DNA of 64,000 nt from Bacillus sp. BA3 (GCA_002835675.1 PIZR01000001.1:362303-426302); one strand, 5' to 3'; positions 20,256 through 29,053 are shown, counted from the stretch's first letter. Notes: generated by a model from the letters alone, not told the origin. Made by a program: numbers and translations.

Positions 20256-21551
20256 ATGAATGAAAATCTGCATCCAGCCGAACAAATTGTTATGATCATG
20301 GAACGTGTCTATAAATATGGCATGACAACAATTTCAGGAGGAAACCTTTCTATTCTAGATGAAAATGGTGACCTTTGGATTACTCCTTCGGGAATTGATA
20401 AAGGGGCATTAACCATGGATGATATCATGTGCGTCAAAAAGGACGGTACATTCATAGGGAAACATAAACCATCGGTAGAGCTTCCTTTTCATCAAGGAAT
20501 TTATGAAGCAAGGCCCGATATAAAAGCTATCGTACATGCACATCCCCCGGCTTTGGTTTCCTTTAGCATGGCTCGTAAAGGACCAAACCCAAAGTTACTT
20601 TTACATGCATATAAGAGTGTAGCAGATTCCCTTCAGGTTGCACCTTATGCGATCCCTGGAAGCGACAAATTAAAGGAAAATATTTCGGCTGAATTTGCAA
20701 AAGGAGGGGATGCGGTCATATTGGAGAATCATGGTATTGTGGTAGGGAAACCCACTATATTTGATGCCTTTATGTTGTTTGAAACACTTGAAGATACTGC
20801 TTGTATGGAAATAAATGCAAGGAATATAGGGAAACCATTTGAACTGACCGAACAAAATTTACAAGAAATAGATTTATATAAAGCGGATAAATTAACACAG
20901 ATAGAAATGAAGCACCATTCTGTCGAAGAGGTTTCTTGCCGTCAAGAAATGATCAGGTTATTGGAACGGTTATATGATCGTCAGCTTTTTACAAGTATCT
21001 CAGGCAGCTTTTCAACCTGCCTTAAAGATGGCTCTATTTTAATCACGCCTGCTCAACAGGACCGTAAATATATTAAGGAAGATGAATTGGTTCTGATTCA
21101 TCAGGAGTATAGTGAAGCTGGAAAGGAACCATGTGAGTTTTTTGAGCTTCATCAAAAAATATATGAGTTAAACCCGGAGCTTACATCCGTAATCATTGCG
21201 AACCCAAGATTTTTAATGGCCTATGCTGTGACAGATGTTAAATATAATACACATATAATTCCAGAGGCCTACATTGTACTTCGGGATATAGATAAAGTGC
21301 CTTTTGGAATGGGAGAAGATCATAATAGAATGATTGCAGATAAACTAGCAGAGGATAATCCTGTCCTATTAATTGAAAATGGGTATGCAGTTGTCTCAGG
21401 AAAAAGTTTACTGAGTGTATTTGATAGGCTAGAAGTAGCTGAATATAGTGCAAAAGCATTGGTGTACGCTAAAAGTATTGGCGAAGTAATCGATATTAGT
21501 GATGAAGATATTGAAGAAATTATTGAAGGTTTTAAGCTAATTGCCAAATAA
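20256..21551 (+). CDS. Tandem class II aldolase/adducin protein with an inactive second domain
   Basis: This 431-residue protein contains two class II aldolase-like domains in a row. The first (about 1-205) is complete: SGGNLS phosphate loop, a glutamate in PSVELPFH, and metal histidines H94 and H96 in HAHPPA with H159 in ENHGIV. The second (about 220-425) repeats the fold, but the HxH pair is replaced (IANPRFLMA) and ENHG has become ENGY, so it should not bind metal. Single-domain relatives are fuculose-phosphate aldolase and ribulose-phosphate 4-epimerase. It is translated with rhaB and probably acts on the product of the AraB-like kinase or on a second deoxysugar phosphate. The exact substrate is unknown. 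Confidence 0.8.
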   Translation: MNENLHPAEQIVMIMERVYKYGMTTISGGNLSILDENGDLWITPSGIDKGALTMDDIMCVKKDGTFIGKHKPSVELPFHQGIYEARPDIKAIVHAHPPALVSFSMARKGPNPKLLLHAYKSVADSLQVAPYAIPGSDKLKENISAEFAKGGDAVILENHGIVVGKPTIFDAFMLFETLEDTACMEINARNIGKPFELTEQNLQEIDLYKADKLTQIEMKHHSVEEVSCRQEMIRLLERLYDRQLFTSISGSFSTCLKDGSILITPAQQDRKYIKEDELVLIHQEYSEAGKEPCEFFELHQKIYELNPELTSVIIANPRFLMAYAVTDVKYNTHIIPEAYIVLRDIDKVPFGMGEDHNRMIADKLAEDNPVLLIENGYAVVSGKSLLSVFDRLEVAEYSAKALVYAKSIGEVIDISDEDIEEIIEGFKLIAK

Positions 21552-21578
21552 CCATATCAATGAAAAAAGGCAGTTCCT

Positions 21579-21607
21579 AAGCTCTCTATTTATATAGAGG
21601 GCTTTAT
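21579..21607 (+). terminator. Terminator after the aldolase gene
   Basis: AAGCTCTCTAT (21579-21589) pairs with ATAGAGGGCTT (21594-21604) through one G-U pair, followed by a short T/A tail. It separates the enzyme operon from rhaR. Confidence 0.7.
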
Positions 21608-21613
21608 ATATGT

Positions 21614-21645
21614 TACAATACAAAAACAAACAAAAGTAAACAAAG
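21614..21645 (+). promoter_or_regulatory. rhaR promoter and putative autoregulatory RhaR operator
   Basis: TACAAT at 21614-21619 is a good -10 box. It is followed by AAAACAAACAAAAG and GTAAACAAAG, repeats that closely resemble those after the -10 box of rhaEW (1477-1495). The regulator probably represses its own gene. Confidence 0.55.
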
Positions 21646-21670
21646 ATTATATAGATAGGAGAAAGTTGGT

Positions 21671-22432
21671 ATGCTTGTAGCTCAAAGACACCAAAAAATT
21701 GTCGAACTCGTAAATGAACGTTCGAGTATTCGTGTTACAGAATTAAGTGAAATCTTTTCAGTAACAGAGGAAACAATCCGACGTGATCTCGAAAAGCTTG
21801 AGAAAGAAACAAAACTAAAACGCAGCCACGGCGGTGCCGTTAGCCTGCAAGAAGATGATTCGGAAATCCATTTTTCCGAAAGAGTGATAACAAATGTCAA
21901 CGAAAAAAAAGTGATAGCATATGAAGCGGCAAAGCGGATAGTGGAAGGTGACAGGATTATTTTAGATGCAAGTACAACTGCCTGGTATATGTCAAAAGCC
22001 TTACCAAACATACCGCTTACGGTTATTACCAATTCCACCAAAGTGGTGATGGAATTGAGTAAAAAAGAAAAAATAGAGGTTATTTCAACCGGGGGAAGAT
22101 TACTGTCAAAGTCTTTATCATTTGTTGGTCCGATAGCAGAGAAATCATTAACGATGTATCATGTCAACAAAACGTTTTTGTCTTGCAAGGGGATTCACTT
22201 AGAAGAAGGACTCAGTGATTCTAATGAAGGGCAGGCTTTATTAAAAAAGAAAATGATCGAAAGGTCGGATGCAGTGATCCTGATGGTGGATTCCTCAAAG
22301 TTTGGAAAAAAGGCGTTTTCATTAATCGTTCCGCCTAGTGAAGTGGATGAGGTCATTACGGATAGAGAAATAGATGAAGCATCAAGAAAATTGCTTGAAA
22401 AAAGAAATGTAAAAGTAACGATTGTAAAATAA
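21671..22432 (+). CDS. rhaR: DeoR-family transcriptional regulator, probable RhaR
   Basis: This 253-residue protein has the DeoR helix-turn-helix near residues 5-55 (TELSEIFSVTEETIRRDLEKLE) and a C-terminal phosphosugar-sensing domain with LDASTTAWYMS, ITNSTKVVMEL and LMVDSSKFGKKAF. B. subtilis RhaR (YulB) is of this family and occupies the rhamnose operon. In the family a sugar phosphate, here probably rhamnulose-1-phosphate, releases the protein from DNA. The AGGAGAAAG site fits the ATG at 21671. The repeats near its own promoter and at rhaEW support the assignment. Confidence 0.85.
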   Translation: MLVAQRHQKIVELVNERSSIRVTELSEIFSVTEETIRRDLEKLEKETKLKRSHGGAVSLQEDDSEIHFSERVITNVNEKKVIAYEAAKRIVEGDRIILDASTTAWYMSKALPNIPLTVITNSTKVVMELSKKEKIEVISTGGRLLSKSLSFVGPIAEKSLTMYHVNKTFLSCKGIHLEEGLSDSNEGQALLKKKMIERSDAVILMVDSSKFGKKAFSLIVPPSEVDEVITDREIDEASRKLLEKRNVKVTIVK

Positions 22433-22491
22433 AATAGAATCATTAGCGACAGTTGGGAAATGTGTCCTTTAAAGCGAGCAATCTATTATAG

Positions 22492-22527
22492 AGGTTGGGT
22501 ATCTTTACGGTACCCAATCTATTTTTA
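22492..22527 (+). terminator. Terminator after rhaR
   Basis: AGGTTGGGTA (22492-22501) pairs with TACCCAATCT (22511-22520) with one G-U pair, followed by ATTTTTATTATT. Confidence 0.8.
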
Positions 22528-22832
22528 TTATTGCCTCGTTTCCCAAAAAAAGGGCTTTCAGTTTAGTAACATGCTTAGGGAAATGCAGGAGACGTACGAG
22601 GATGTGAAAATGTTAACCATGTCATTACCAATAGGAAGGGAAAGGGGGGTTTTGTCTTAAGTTTCGCAGAAAAAATACTATTAGGGTAAAGGGCAAACGT
22701 GAAACGTTAATTTTTTCTGGAAATTTGCATATAATCGCAGAGAAGTAGATTTATTTGGTCTTTGGTGATAGTTGAAATTGGAAAACCTTTCCGTTAACAT
22801 ATAATAAGAATCATATTTTAGGAGGTTGTGCA
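22528..22832. other. Intergenic region before yhaQ
   Basis: No supported gene. A short frame at 22460-22660 crosses the rhaR terminator and has no ribosome site. The promoter of the ABC exporter must lie here, but I cannot place it with confidence. Confidence 0.4.
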
Positions 22833-23732
22833 TTGGCTTTGCAAATTAAAGAAGTTACGAAAAAATTCGGGGAATTCACAGCTGTAAACCAGCTTGATTT
22901 AACTATCCCCGAGAAGGAAATGTTCGGCTTTTTAGGCGGGAACGGGGCGGGGAAAACGACCACGTTCCGGATGATACTTGGCCTGCTTGACCCCACTGAA
23001 GGGGAAGTTGTCTGGGATGGTAAGAAAATCGATTATACGACCAGTTCAATGATTGGCTATCTTCCTGAGGAACGCGGACTATATCCAAAACTGAAGGTGC
23101 GCGATCAAATTGTGTATTTGGCTAGATTAAGAGGGATGAACAAACGTGATGCTTTGAAAGAATTGGAGTATTGGCTAGACCGCTTTATGGTGCCCGAGTA
23201 TATCGATAAGCGAGTTGAAGAGCTTTCAAAGGGAAATCAACAAAAAATCCAGCTGATCGCATCAATGATCCATAAACCTGAATTACTTATCCTTGACGAA
23301 CCCTTCAGCGGACTGGATCCCGTGAATGTGGAAATCCTGAAGAAAGCTGTCATTGACTTAAGGGACAGCGGCACGACGATCGTATTCTCGAGCCATCGCA
23401 TGGAGCATGTCGAGGAGATGTGCGAGCATCTTTGCATCATGCATAAAGGTTCGCCTGTTGTGGCTGGAAAGTTAAAAGAAATCAAGCGTTCTTTTGGTAA
23501 AAAGAATGTCTCAATCAAAGCAGATTTTGATCTATCTTTCTTGGATAATTACTCAGGTGTAACAAAAGTCAAGAACACGATGGAAGGGAAAATTCTTCAA
23601 GTCTCTGGTGAAGATGTGGCTGAGAGCATGCTACGTGATCTTGTTCCAAGAGGTTTCGTCCGGAAATTCGAATTGGAAGAACCATCTCTGACGGATATTT
23701 TCATTGAAAAAGTAGGTGCCGTCTATGAATAA
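22833..23732 (+). CDS. yhaQ: ABC exporter ATPase, YhaQ/NatA-like
   Basis: This 299-residue ATPase has Walker A GGNGAGKTT near residue 35, the family PEERGLYPKLKV segment, signature LSKGNQQKIQL, Walker B LLILDEPFSGLDP and the switch histidine in SSHRMEHVEE. The TTG start at 22833 is set by AGGAGGT at 22820-22826. Length and sequence pattern match B. subtilis YhaQ, whose YhaP partner follows here with an 8-base overlap. The pair resembles the NatAB sodium exporter; the exported substrate is not known. Confidence 0.88.
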   Translation: MALQIKEVTKKFGEFTAVNQLDLTIPEKEMFGFLGGNGAGKTTTFRMILGLLDPTEGEVVWDGKKIDYTTSSMIGYLPEERGLYPKLKVRDQIVYLARLRGMNKRDALKELEYWLDRFMVPEYIDKRVEELSKGNQQKIQLIASMIHKPELLILDEPFSGLDPVNVEILKKAVIDLRDSGTTIVFSSHRMEHVEEMCEHLCIMHKGSPVVAGKLKEIKRSFGKKNVSIKADFDLSFLDNYSGVTKVKNTMEGKILQVSGEDVAESMLRDLVPRGFVRKFELEEPSLTDIFIEKVGAVYE

Positions 23733-24975
23733 ATTTTGGATTGTCCTTTCCCATACATATCTATCAAAATTAAAGACGAAATCCTTTATCATTTCTACAA
23801 TCATTATGATGGCACTGATTCTCGTTCTTTCGAATCTTTCGAATCTTATTGATAAATTCGACAGTGATGAACAGGAAAAGGTTGCCGTTATCGATCAGAC
23901 TGAAGGCAGCTTATTTGATCCTTATAAAAAAGCGGTAGCAGGTGTGAACGATGACCTATTGATAATATCCGCCCAGGATGAAAAGGAAGCGGAGGAAATG
24001 GTCAGCGCGGAAGAAATCGTTGGGTATTTGATAATCGAAAAGGATGAAACCCTCGGCTTCAAGGGAACGTATAAAGCGAATCAAATTTCAGATTCTGCGG
24101 TAAGTAATGATTTGCTTTTAGCGCTAACCCAATTGAAGGGTCAAATAACCGCGAAGGAATTGAATTTGACAGAGCAGCAAATCGCTCAATTGAATACGCC
24201 GCCAGCATTTGATACGATTGCGCTTCAGAAAAATGCAAAAACGGAAGAGGACCTTAATCAAGCACGAGGTCTCGTGTATGTTCTCCTATTCGTCATTTAC
24301 TTCGGTGTGTTGATGTATGCAACGATGATTGCAATGGAAGTAGCCACTGAGAAAACATCAAGAGTCATGGAAATCCTGATTTCAAGTGTCCCGCCAGTCA
24401 CACAGATGTTTGCCAAAATAATGGGTGTTGCTTTACTTAGTCTTACTCAAATGATTTTATTTTTTGGGGTGGGCTATTTCTCGATTAAACAAAACTTGAC
24501 GGGTATGGATGAAGGATTCTTTTCATTCTTCGGTTTCGGCAGCACCGATATCTCAACGATCATTTATGCAATCATCTTCGCTTTGCTTGGGTATTTTCTG
24601 TACGCGACTCTTGCTGCATGCCTTGGGTCCGTTGTCAGCAAAATTGAAGATGTCCAGCAAATGATTTCACCGATGACCATGTTAGTTGTCATCGCCTTCA
24701 TGATTGCGATGTTTGGACTGGGGAATCCATCAGCCAGTTATATTACAATTACATCATTCATTCCCTTTTTCACGCCGATGATCATGTTCTTGCGTGTAGG
24801 GATGCTTGAAGTTCCATTCTGGGAAATCGCCATCAGCATTGCAGTCTTGATCTTAACGATTGTTTTACTTGGAATAATCGGAGCAAAAATCTATCGGGGT
24901 GGAGTCTTGATGTATGGAAGCTCAAAATCACTGAAAAGCATCAAGAATGCCTTGCAATTATCCAAGAAAAATTAA
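23725..24975 (+). CDS. yhaP: ABC-2 type exporter permease, YhaP/NatB-like
   Basis: This membrane protein of 416 residues has one N-terminal membrane segment near 15-40, a large outside loop, and five to six further segments from about residue 175. The conserved MEVATEKTSRVMEILISSV motif at the start of the membrane block is typical of NatB/YhaP permeases. I start it at ATG 23725, inside the end of yhaQ, because B. subtilis YhaP starts in the same way; a GTG at 23716 is possible. It forms the channel for the preceding ATPase. Confidence 0.87.
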   Translation: MNKFWIVLSHTYLSKLKTKSFIISTIIMMALILVLSNLSNLIDKFDSDEQEKVAVIDQTEGSLFDPYKKAVAGVNDDLLIISAQDEKEAEEMVSAEEIVGYLIIEKDETLGFKGTYKANQISDSAVSNDLLLALTQLKGQITAKELNLTEQQIAQLNTPPAFDTIALQKNAKTEEDLNQARGLVYVLLFVIYFGVLMYATMIAMEVATEKTSRVMEILISSVPPVTQMFAKIMGVALLSLTQMILFFGVGYFSIKQNLTGMDEGFFSFFGFGSTDISTIIYAIIFALLGYFLYATLAACLGSVVSKIEDVQQMISPMTMLVVIAFMIAMFGLGNPSASYITITSFIPFFTPMIMFLRVGMLEVPFWEIAISIAVLILTIVLLGIIGAKIYRGGVLMYGSSKSLKSIKNALQLSKKN

Positions 24976-24980
24976 CATGA

Positions 24981-25018
24981 AACCTGGATCCTTCATTTGG
25001 AGGCATTCAGGTTTTTTT
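24981..25018 (+). terminator. Terminator after yhaP
   Basis: AACCTG (24981-24986) pairs with CAGGTT (25008-25013) and runs into seven T residues. Confidence 0.75.
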
Positions 25019-25108
25019 AAGATAATAATATAGGAACGAAAAGTAGCATAGATATAAGGGAACATAAATTTATTCCATTTATGGAACCGCGATTAGGAGT
25101 GAATTATT

Positions 25109-25411
25109 ATGAGCAATCTGGTAACGTTGACGATAGCTTCAGAAGCGTTTCTCTTGCTATCCTTCATCATTATTATTTTATCAACCAAGAATCCGAAAAG
25201 AAATGTTCTCTGGGTCATCCTGTTCATCATTGGAGCTGCACCGCTTTTATATTTAGCCATAGATCATGTGAAAAACGACTATATGGATGCAAATATCGGA
25301 TTGGGCCTTGCCTTTATGTTTACCTGGATATATAGTGCAGTAGCCTTTATCATTGCCATCATTCTTTTAGTGAAAAAGAAAAGGAATAATAATATTTCAA
25401 AAGAACAGTAA
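25109..25411 (+). CDS. Small three-segment membrane protein, unknown function
   Basis: This 100-residue protein has three hydrophobic segments (about 5-25, 34-52 and 62-87) and a lysine/asparagine-rich C-terminus, so it is an integral membrane protein. AGGAG at 25095-25099 precedes the ATG at a normal distance, which supports expression. It follows the exporter after a terminator and may be independent. I do not recognise the family. Confidence 0.65.
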   Translation: MSNLVTLTIASEAFLLLSFIIIILSTKNPKRNVLWVILFIIGAAPLLYLAIDHVKNDYMDANIGLGLAFMFTWIYSAVAFIIAIILLVKKKRNNNISKEQ

Positions 25412-25579
25412 TATTCCCATTATCCAATCAAGTTCCGGTTTTAAATTAGCTTTTTTGGATTTGAGGATATATGGGTTCCACATTTACGTTCTTAAGAGTG
25501 GAGTCCAAACTTCTCGATCATGGCAATGACTTAAAAATATGGAGGTACCCCTTAAAGAAGTATCACCAAGCCAATACGA

Positions 25580-25640
25580 AAAAGGGTTGCCCCTAAAAGT
25601 CATTTTACTGACTTTTAGGGGCAACCCCTTTTTTTGTTTT
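25580..25640. terminator. Long hairpin terminator
   Basis: Two arms of about 20 bases (25583-25602 and 25609-25628, containing GGTTGCCCCTAAAAGTCA and its complement) pair almost perfectly around a 6-base loop and end in a T run. The stem is much longer than most terminators here, and A/T runs on both sides allow it to work on both strands. Confidence 0.8.
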
Positions 25641-25689
25641 TAAATCCTTTTTAAATCAATGAAAATAAATGTAAAGCAGGTGAGGGTTA

Positions 25690-26532
25690 ATGAACACACT
25701 ATTGTTCGTAACAGGTTTATACTATGAAGCAAAAGGAAGAAATTATTATGAGGAGGTTTGTTCCTTACTTCGAAGCTTAGAGAAGATTTTAAGTTGGGCA
25801 TTTGTCATCCTGAAGACACTGAAACGTTTGAAAAAGATTTTGACTTAATAGTATTTCGAAATGCTGGTCCAGTAGCGAATTTTAAGGATACGTATCAAGC
25901 ATTCCGCAATAGAGTAGTTTCTGGATATTCTGAAAACATACAATTCATTTAACGGAAAGGCTGATATGAACGGGAAGGAATACTTAATTGAACTAACGAA
26001 TGCTCAATTTCCTGTTATTCCAACTATAGAAACTCTTGATTCTTTAGATAAACTCCCTAATGTAGAGACGTATATTGTAAAGCCGAAAGATGGTGCAGAT
26101 TCAATCGGTTTGGAATTTGTAACGAAAGATGAATTGTTAGATAAATTTGATCCAGAATCAAAAAACACATTAGTACATCCATTTATCAACTTTGAGTATG
26201 AGGTTTCATTTTATTTTATCGATAAAGAATTTCAGTATGCTCTTTATGCACCAGATAAAGAGCAAAGATGGGAATTAAAAGAATATTCACCTACTGAAGA
26301 AGATTTAACTTTTGCTAACAAATTTATTGAATGGAATAATCTTGATTGGGGGATTCAACGAGTTGATGCTTGTCGGAATGAACAAGGTGAACTTTTATTA
26401 GTTGAATTAGAAGATTTAAATCCCTATCTTTCCTTGTTAGAATTATCTAATGAAACACTGAAGAACTTTGTAGAGGCAATGAAAAAGTCATTACTGAAAA
26501 CTCTTCAGCTTAAATTTGAATTTTTCTTATAG
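25690..26532 (+). pseudogene. Broken ATP-grasp-like gene (two frameshifts)
   Basis: Three frames join to one protein of about 280 residues. Frame one starts at ATG 25690 (MNTLLFVTGLYYEAKGRNYYEE). The second carries KLREDFKLGICHPEDTE and FDLIVFRNAGPVANFKDTY up to 25952. The third carries FNGKADMNGKEYL and FPVIPT and continues to 26532 with an ATP-grasp-like IVKPKDGADSIG and an ELEDLNPYLSLLEL ending. A one-base loss near 25757 and a one-base gain near 25947 restore the frame, but the middle of frame one has a stop. The later part resembles ATP-grasp ligases such as glutathione synthase/RimK types. Sequencing error is an alternative explanation. Confidence 0.75.
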
Positions 26533-26679
26533 AACTATCAGGTGCGTAGTAGTAAAAGAAGGAGCAATCCCAAAAAAATTTTATAAGGAAAAAAGTCGTT
26601 CATGAACAAATCTAAAGATATATAAATGTGATTCTTAGCCATACTAATAAAGATTAAAATATAGTTAGGAGGCAATATT

Positions 26680-26832
26680 ATGGGAAGATCAAACAATCAA
26701 AAATCATCTAGCAGAAAAAAATCATTAGCTCAAACTCCCAATAACTTAAAAATCGAACCGGATCGTGTGAATGAAGAGTTTTCACGTGAGCTAGGTGAAA
26801 GTGCGAAAATAAGAGCTACAAGACCTAAATGA
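26680..26832 (+). CDS. Small basic protein, 50 residues, possibly spore-associated (YfhD-like)
   Basis: This gene encodes 50 residues starting MGRSNNQKSSSRKKSLAQTP and ending RATRPK, with a VNEEFSRELGES segment. A perfect AGGAGG at 26667-26672 lies 7 bases before the ATG, strong evidence that it is translated. The MGR start, QTP segment and EFSRELG stretch recall the small YfhD-type or SASP-like proteins of Bacillus, but the likeness is weak. It is too hydrophilic for a membrane peptide. Confidence 0.6.
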   Translation: MGRSNNQKSSSRKKSLAQTPNNLKIEPDRVNEEFSRELGESAKIRATRPK

Positions 26833-26959
26833 TACTACAAAAAAAGTGAAAGATACGGATTGATTACACTCTTTTTTAAAATTTTAGTAAAACAAATCGC
26901 GCTGTTTTTTAATAATTTCTATATAACCAACCTTGCGTTTGTTGAAGAAGATGTTTCAC

Positions 26960-26988
26960 AAGGACCCTATTAATATGGTCCTTTTTTC
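26960..26988 (+). terminator. Terminator hairpin
   Basis: AGGACC (26961-26966) pairs with GGTCCT (26977-26982), followed by a T run. It probably ends transcription from the small gene at 26680. Confidence 0.75.
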
Positions 26989-27067
26989 TTTGTGAAAAAT
27001 CAACAGCATTTAACCAGTGCCTTTAAATAAAAAAATGTGGCTATATTGGTTATTATAATGGAAGTGC

Positions 27068-27097
27068 AAAAGCTGCCGAGGAGGTAGCTTTTTTTCC
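27068..27097 (+). terminator. Second terminator hairpin
   Basis: AAAGCTGCC (27068-27076) pairs with GGTAGCTTT with one G-U pair, followed by T residues. No recognised gene lies between this and the previous terminator. Confidence 0.65.
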
Positions 27098-27429
27098 TTT
27101 CCAATAAGGTCGTTTATGTAATTACTATTTTTGCTAAGGTTCTGATGATTATAGATTTCCATTTCTTCTTTTTACTAAGGATTTGTAAACGGTGATATAT
27201 CTATTCCATCTCAATTAAATGTATTTTGTTTTAGTAAACTAAAATATCAAATTAGACTAAGGTTTATAGCAAAAGCTTGTCTCCATTCATAGGATAAAGA
27301 AAGGCTGTAATCAATGTTATTGGATTCAGCGTTCCTAAACGGGTTTTAAGTGTGGATTCCCCTCAATGGTTATTACAAAAGGAGGTGTTTCTGCCCGTCT
27401 TAGGGTTAATATGAAGGGAGAGGCTAGAA

Positions 27430-28401
27430 TTGCCAAATGTTCAATTAGTACCCTTCCAAGTAGAAGGAATAACAGAAAATACCTTGGAAGTTCCACGAGG
27501 TATTAGAATGATTCGTGCACGCTCTATTTGGAGAGAAGGGTTTAAGGGTGAGAACATAGTAGTAGCCGTAATCGATACAGGATGCCAGTCAGATCACCCT
27601 GATTTGATTGATCAAATTATTGGTGGATATAATTTCACGGACGATTATTATGGTGATCCTGTCAAATTTGCCGATAATAACGGACACGGGACTCATGTTT
27701 GCGGAACCATTGCATCAGCAGAAAATGGTTTTGGAGTTGTAGGTGCAGCACCTAAAGCGAAGTTGCTGGTACTTAAGGTTTTAAATGGATCAGGAGAAGG
27801 AACAACAGAAAACATTACGTCAGCTATTAATTACGCTGTCAATTGGACAGGTCCTAATGGCGAAAAAGTACGGGTTATCTCGATGTCATTAGGGGGACCG
27901 GATAATGATCCGGCCTTACATTCGTCGATTATAAACGCCGTTCAATCTAATATAATGGTCGTGTGTGCCGCGGGAAATGAAGGCGATGGTAAGGCCGAAA
28001 CAAACGAGTACAGTTATCCAGCTGCATATCCGGAAGTTGTGGCAGTAGGCTCAGTTGACCGGCGTGAACGAATTTCCAGATTTAGTAATTCTAATGGTGA
28101 GGTGGATTTAGTGGCCCCTGGGGAGAAAGTTGTATCAACCTTTCCTGGTAACCAATTTGCCGTCTTATCAGGTACATCCATGGCTGCCCCACATGTGTCA
28201 GGGGCTGTTGCGCTTTTGATAAATAAATTTGAAACAATACTTGGCCGTAAATTAACAGAGTTAGAAGAATTTAATGAACTCATAAATAATACAGTTTCGC
28301 TGGGCAAACCAAAGACTCAAGAAGGGCATGGAATGCTGAAACTAAATCACCAGAAATTAGAAAATATAAAAAAAGTTTTAAGGGAGTTTAGGTTGCCTTA
28401 A
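27430..28401 (+). CDS. isp: Intracellular subtilisin-type serine protease
   Basis: This 323-residue subtilase has no signal peptide and matches the intracellular serine protease (IspA) of Bacillus in length. A short N-terminal extension with LVPF corresponds to the LIPY inhibitory propeptide of the family. The catalytic triad is D49 (VAVIDTG), H86 (NNGHGTHVCG) and S250 (GTSMAAPHVSG), with the oxyanion asparagine in AAGNEGDG. The TTG start at 27430 is preceded by GAAGGGAGAGG. In the family it degrades cell proteins in stationary phase. A decayed second copy lies at 34780-35155. Confidence 0.93.
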   Translation: MPNVQLVPFQVEGITENTLEVPRGIRMIRARSIWREGFKGENIVVAVIDTGCQSDHPDLIDQIIGGYNFTDDYYGDPVKFADNNGHGTHVCGTIASAENGFGVVGAAPKAKLLVLKVLNGSGEGTTENITSAINYAVNWTGPNGEKVRVISMSLGGPDNDPALHSSIINAVQSNIMVVCAAGNEGDGKAETNEYSYPAAYPEVVAVGSVDRRERISRFSNSNGEVDLVAPGEKVVSTFPGNQFAVLSGTSMAAPHVSGAVALLINKFETILGRKLTELEEFNELINNTVSLGKPKTQEGHGMLKLNHQKLENIKKVLREFRLP

Positions 28402-28664
28402 GATAGAGAACAGAAAAGTATATGATCCTAATTTCATTGCATATTGTGTTAGGAACTCGGATACAAAGTGATACAAACCCTCTGGGAGTTAAAGGTTTTT
28501 TTTTGTAAATTTATTGCTTATTAAACTACTATGAAAATAAAACTCTAGGTCTAACAAGCTGAAATATTATTAAACCTAAAAAGCTTCTTCAAAGTTTGAA
28601 CTCTGCAGTAGTCGCCTACTTATAACTTTCTATATTTCTCTGGCACTCTGGAATCGAATAAAGG
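28402..28664. other. Intergenic region after isp
   Basis: It carries only a weak terminator-like element near 28475-28507 (AACC..GGTT followed by nine T). I see nothing else supported. Confidence 0.4.
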
Positions 28665-28861
28665 AAAGCAGTGGCAGTTACGTATCTCACCTCATTTGCC
28701 AATTTCAGTACAGTTGGCATGATTTGATTTATGGTACGTTCAATTCTATCTTCGATGATGAAAAATCGCACATTATCGGAAGGAATGTTTGGAAGCTGTT
28801 GCTTAGCGGCATGGCTGTCTCCTTGTTAAGTGCTATGATTGTTGGATTATTTGTTAGATAA
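28665..28861 (+). pseudogene. C-terminal remnant of a NupC-type nucleoside transporter
   Basis: Two frames join into the end of a concentrative nucleoside transporter. KAVAVTYLTSFANFSTVGMI starts at 28665; after a 5-base duplication (TGATT near 28721-28731) the other frame carries IYGTFNSIFDDEKSH, GRNVWKLLLSG and SLLSAMIVGLFV to a TAA at 28859. The SFANFSTVGMI segment is the hallmark of the family. The first 300 or more residues are missing, so this is a decayed tail, not a gene. Confidence 0.75.
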
Positions 28862-29053
28862 CCAATAAAAAATATATTACTTTTTTGTGTATTCAACTTA
28901 AAGGGTGTGGAGTAAAAACATCCTTTATTTGAAAACAAACATATCTATTAATTTCGGTGTGTTAACTATGCAATTTTAAAACAGACAACCAACTAAAAAA
29001 TTGAAATCCGTTAAACTTTATCAGGATTATGCCAGCGTAGGGCATTAAGATCC

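Larger units (their letters stand above)
26833..27429. other. Intergenic region with two terminators
   Basis: It contains terminator hairpins at 26960-26988 and 27068-27097 and then the promoter region of the intracellular protease. I see no supported gene between them. Confidence 0.5.

Noticed and set aside
22460..22660. 66-codon frame between rhaR and yhaQ
   Set aside because: It crosses the clear rhaR terminator, has no ribosome site and its sequence resembles no protein type.
25081..25335. 84-codon frame overlapping the small membrane protein gene
   Set aside because: The frame at 25109 has the better ribosome site and clear membrane segments; this one is its shadow.
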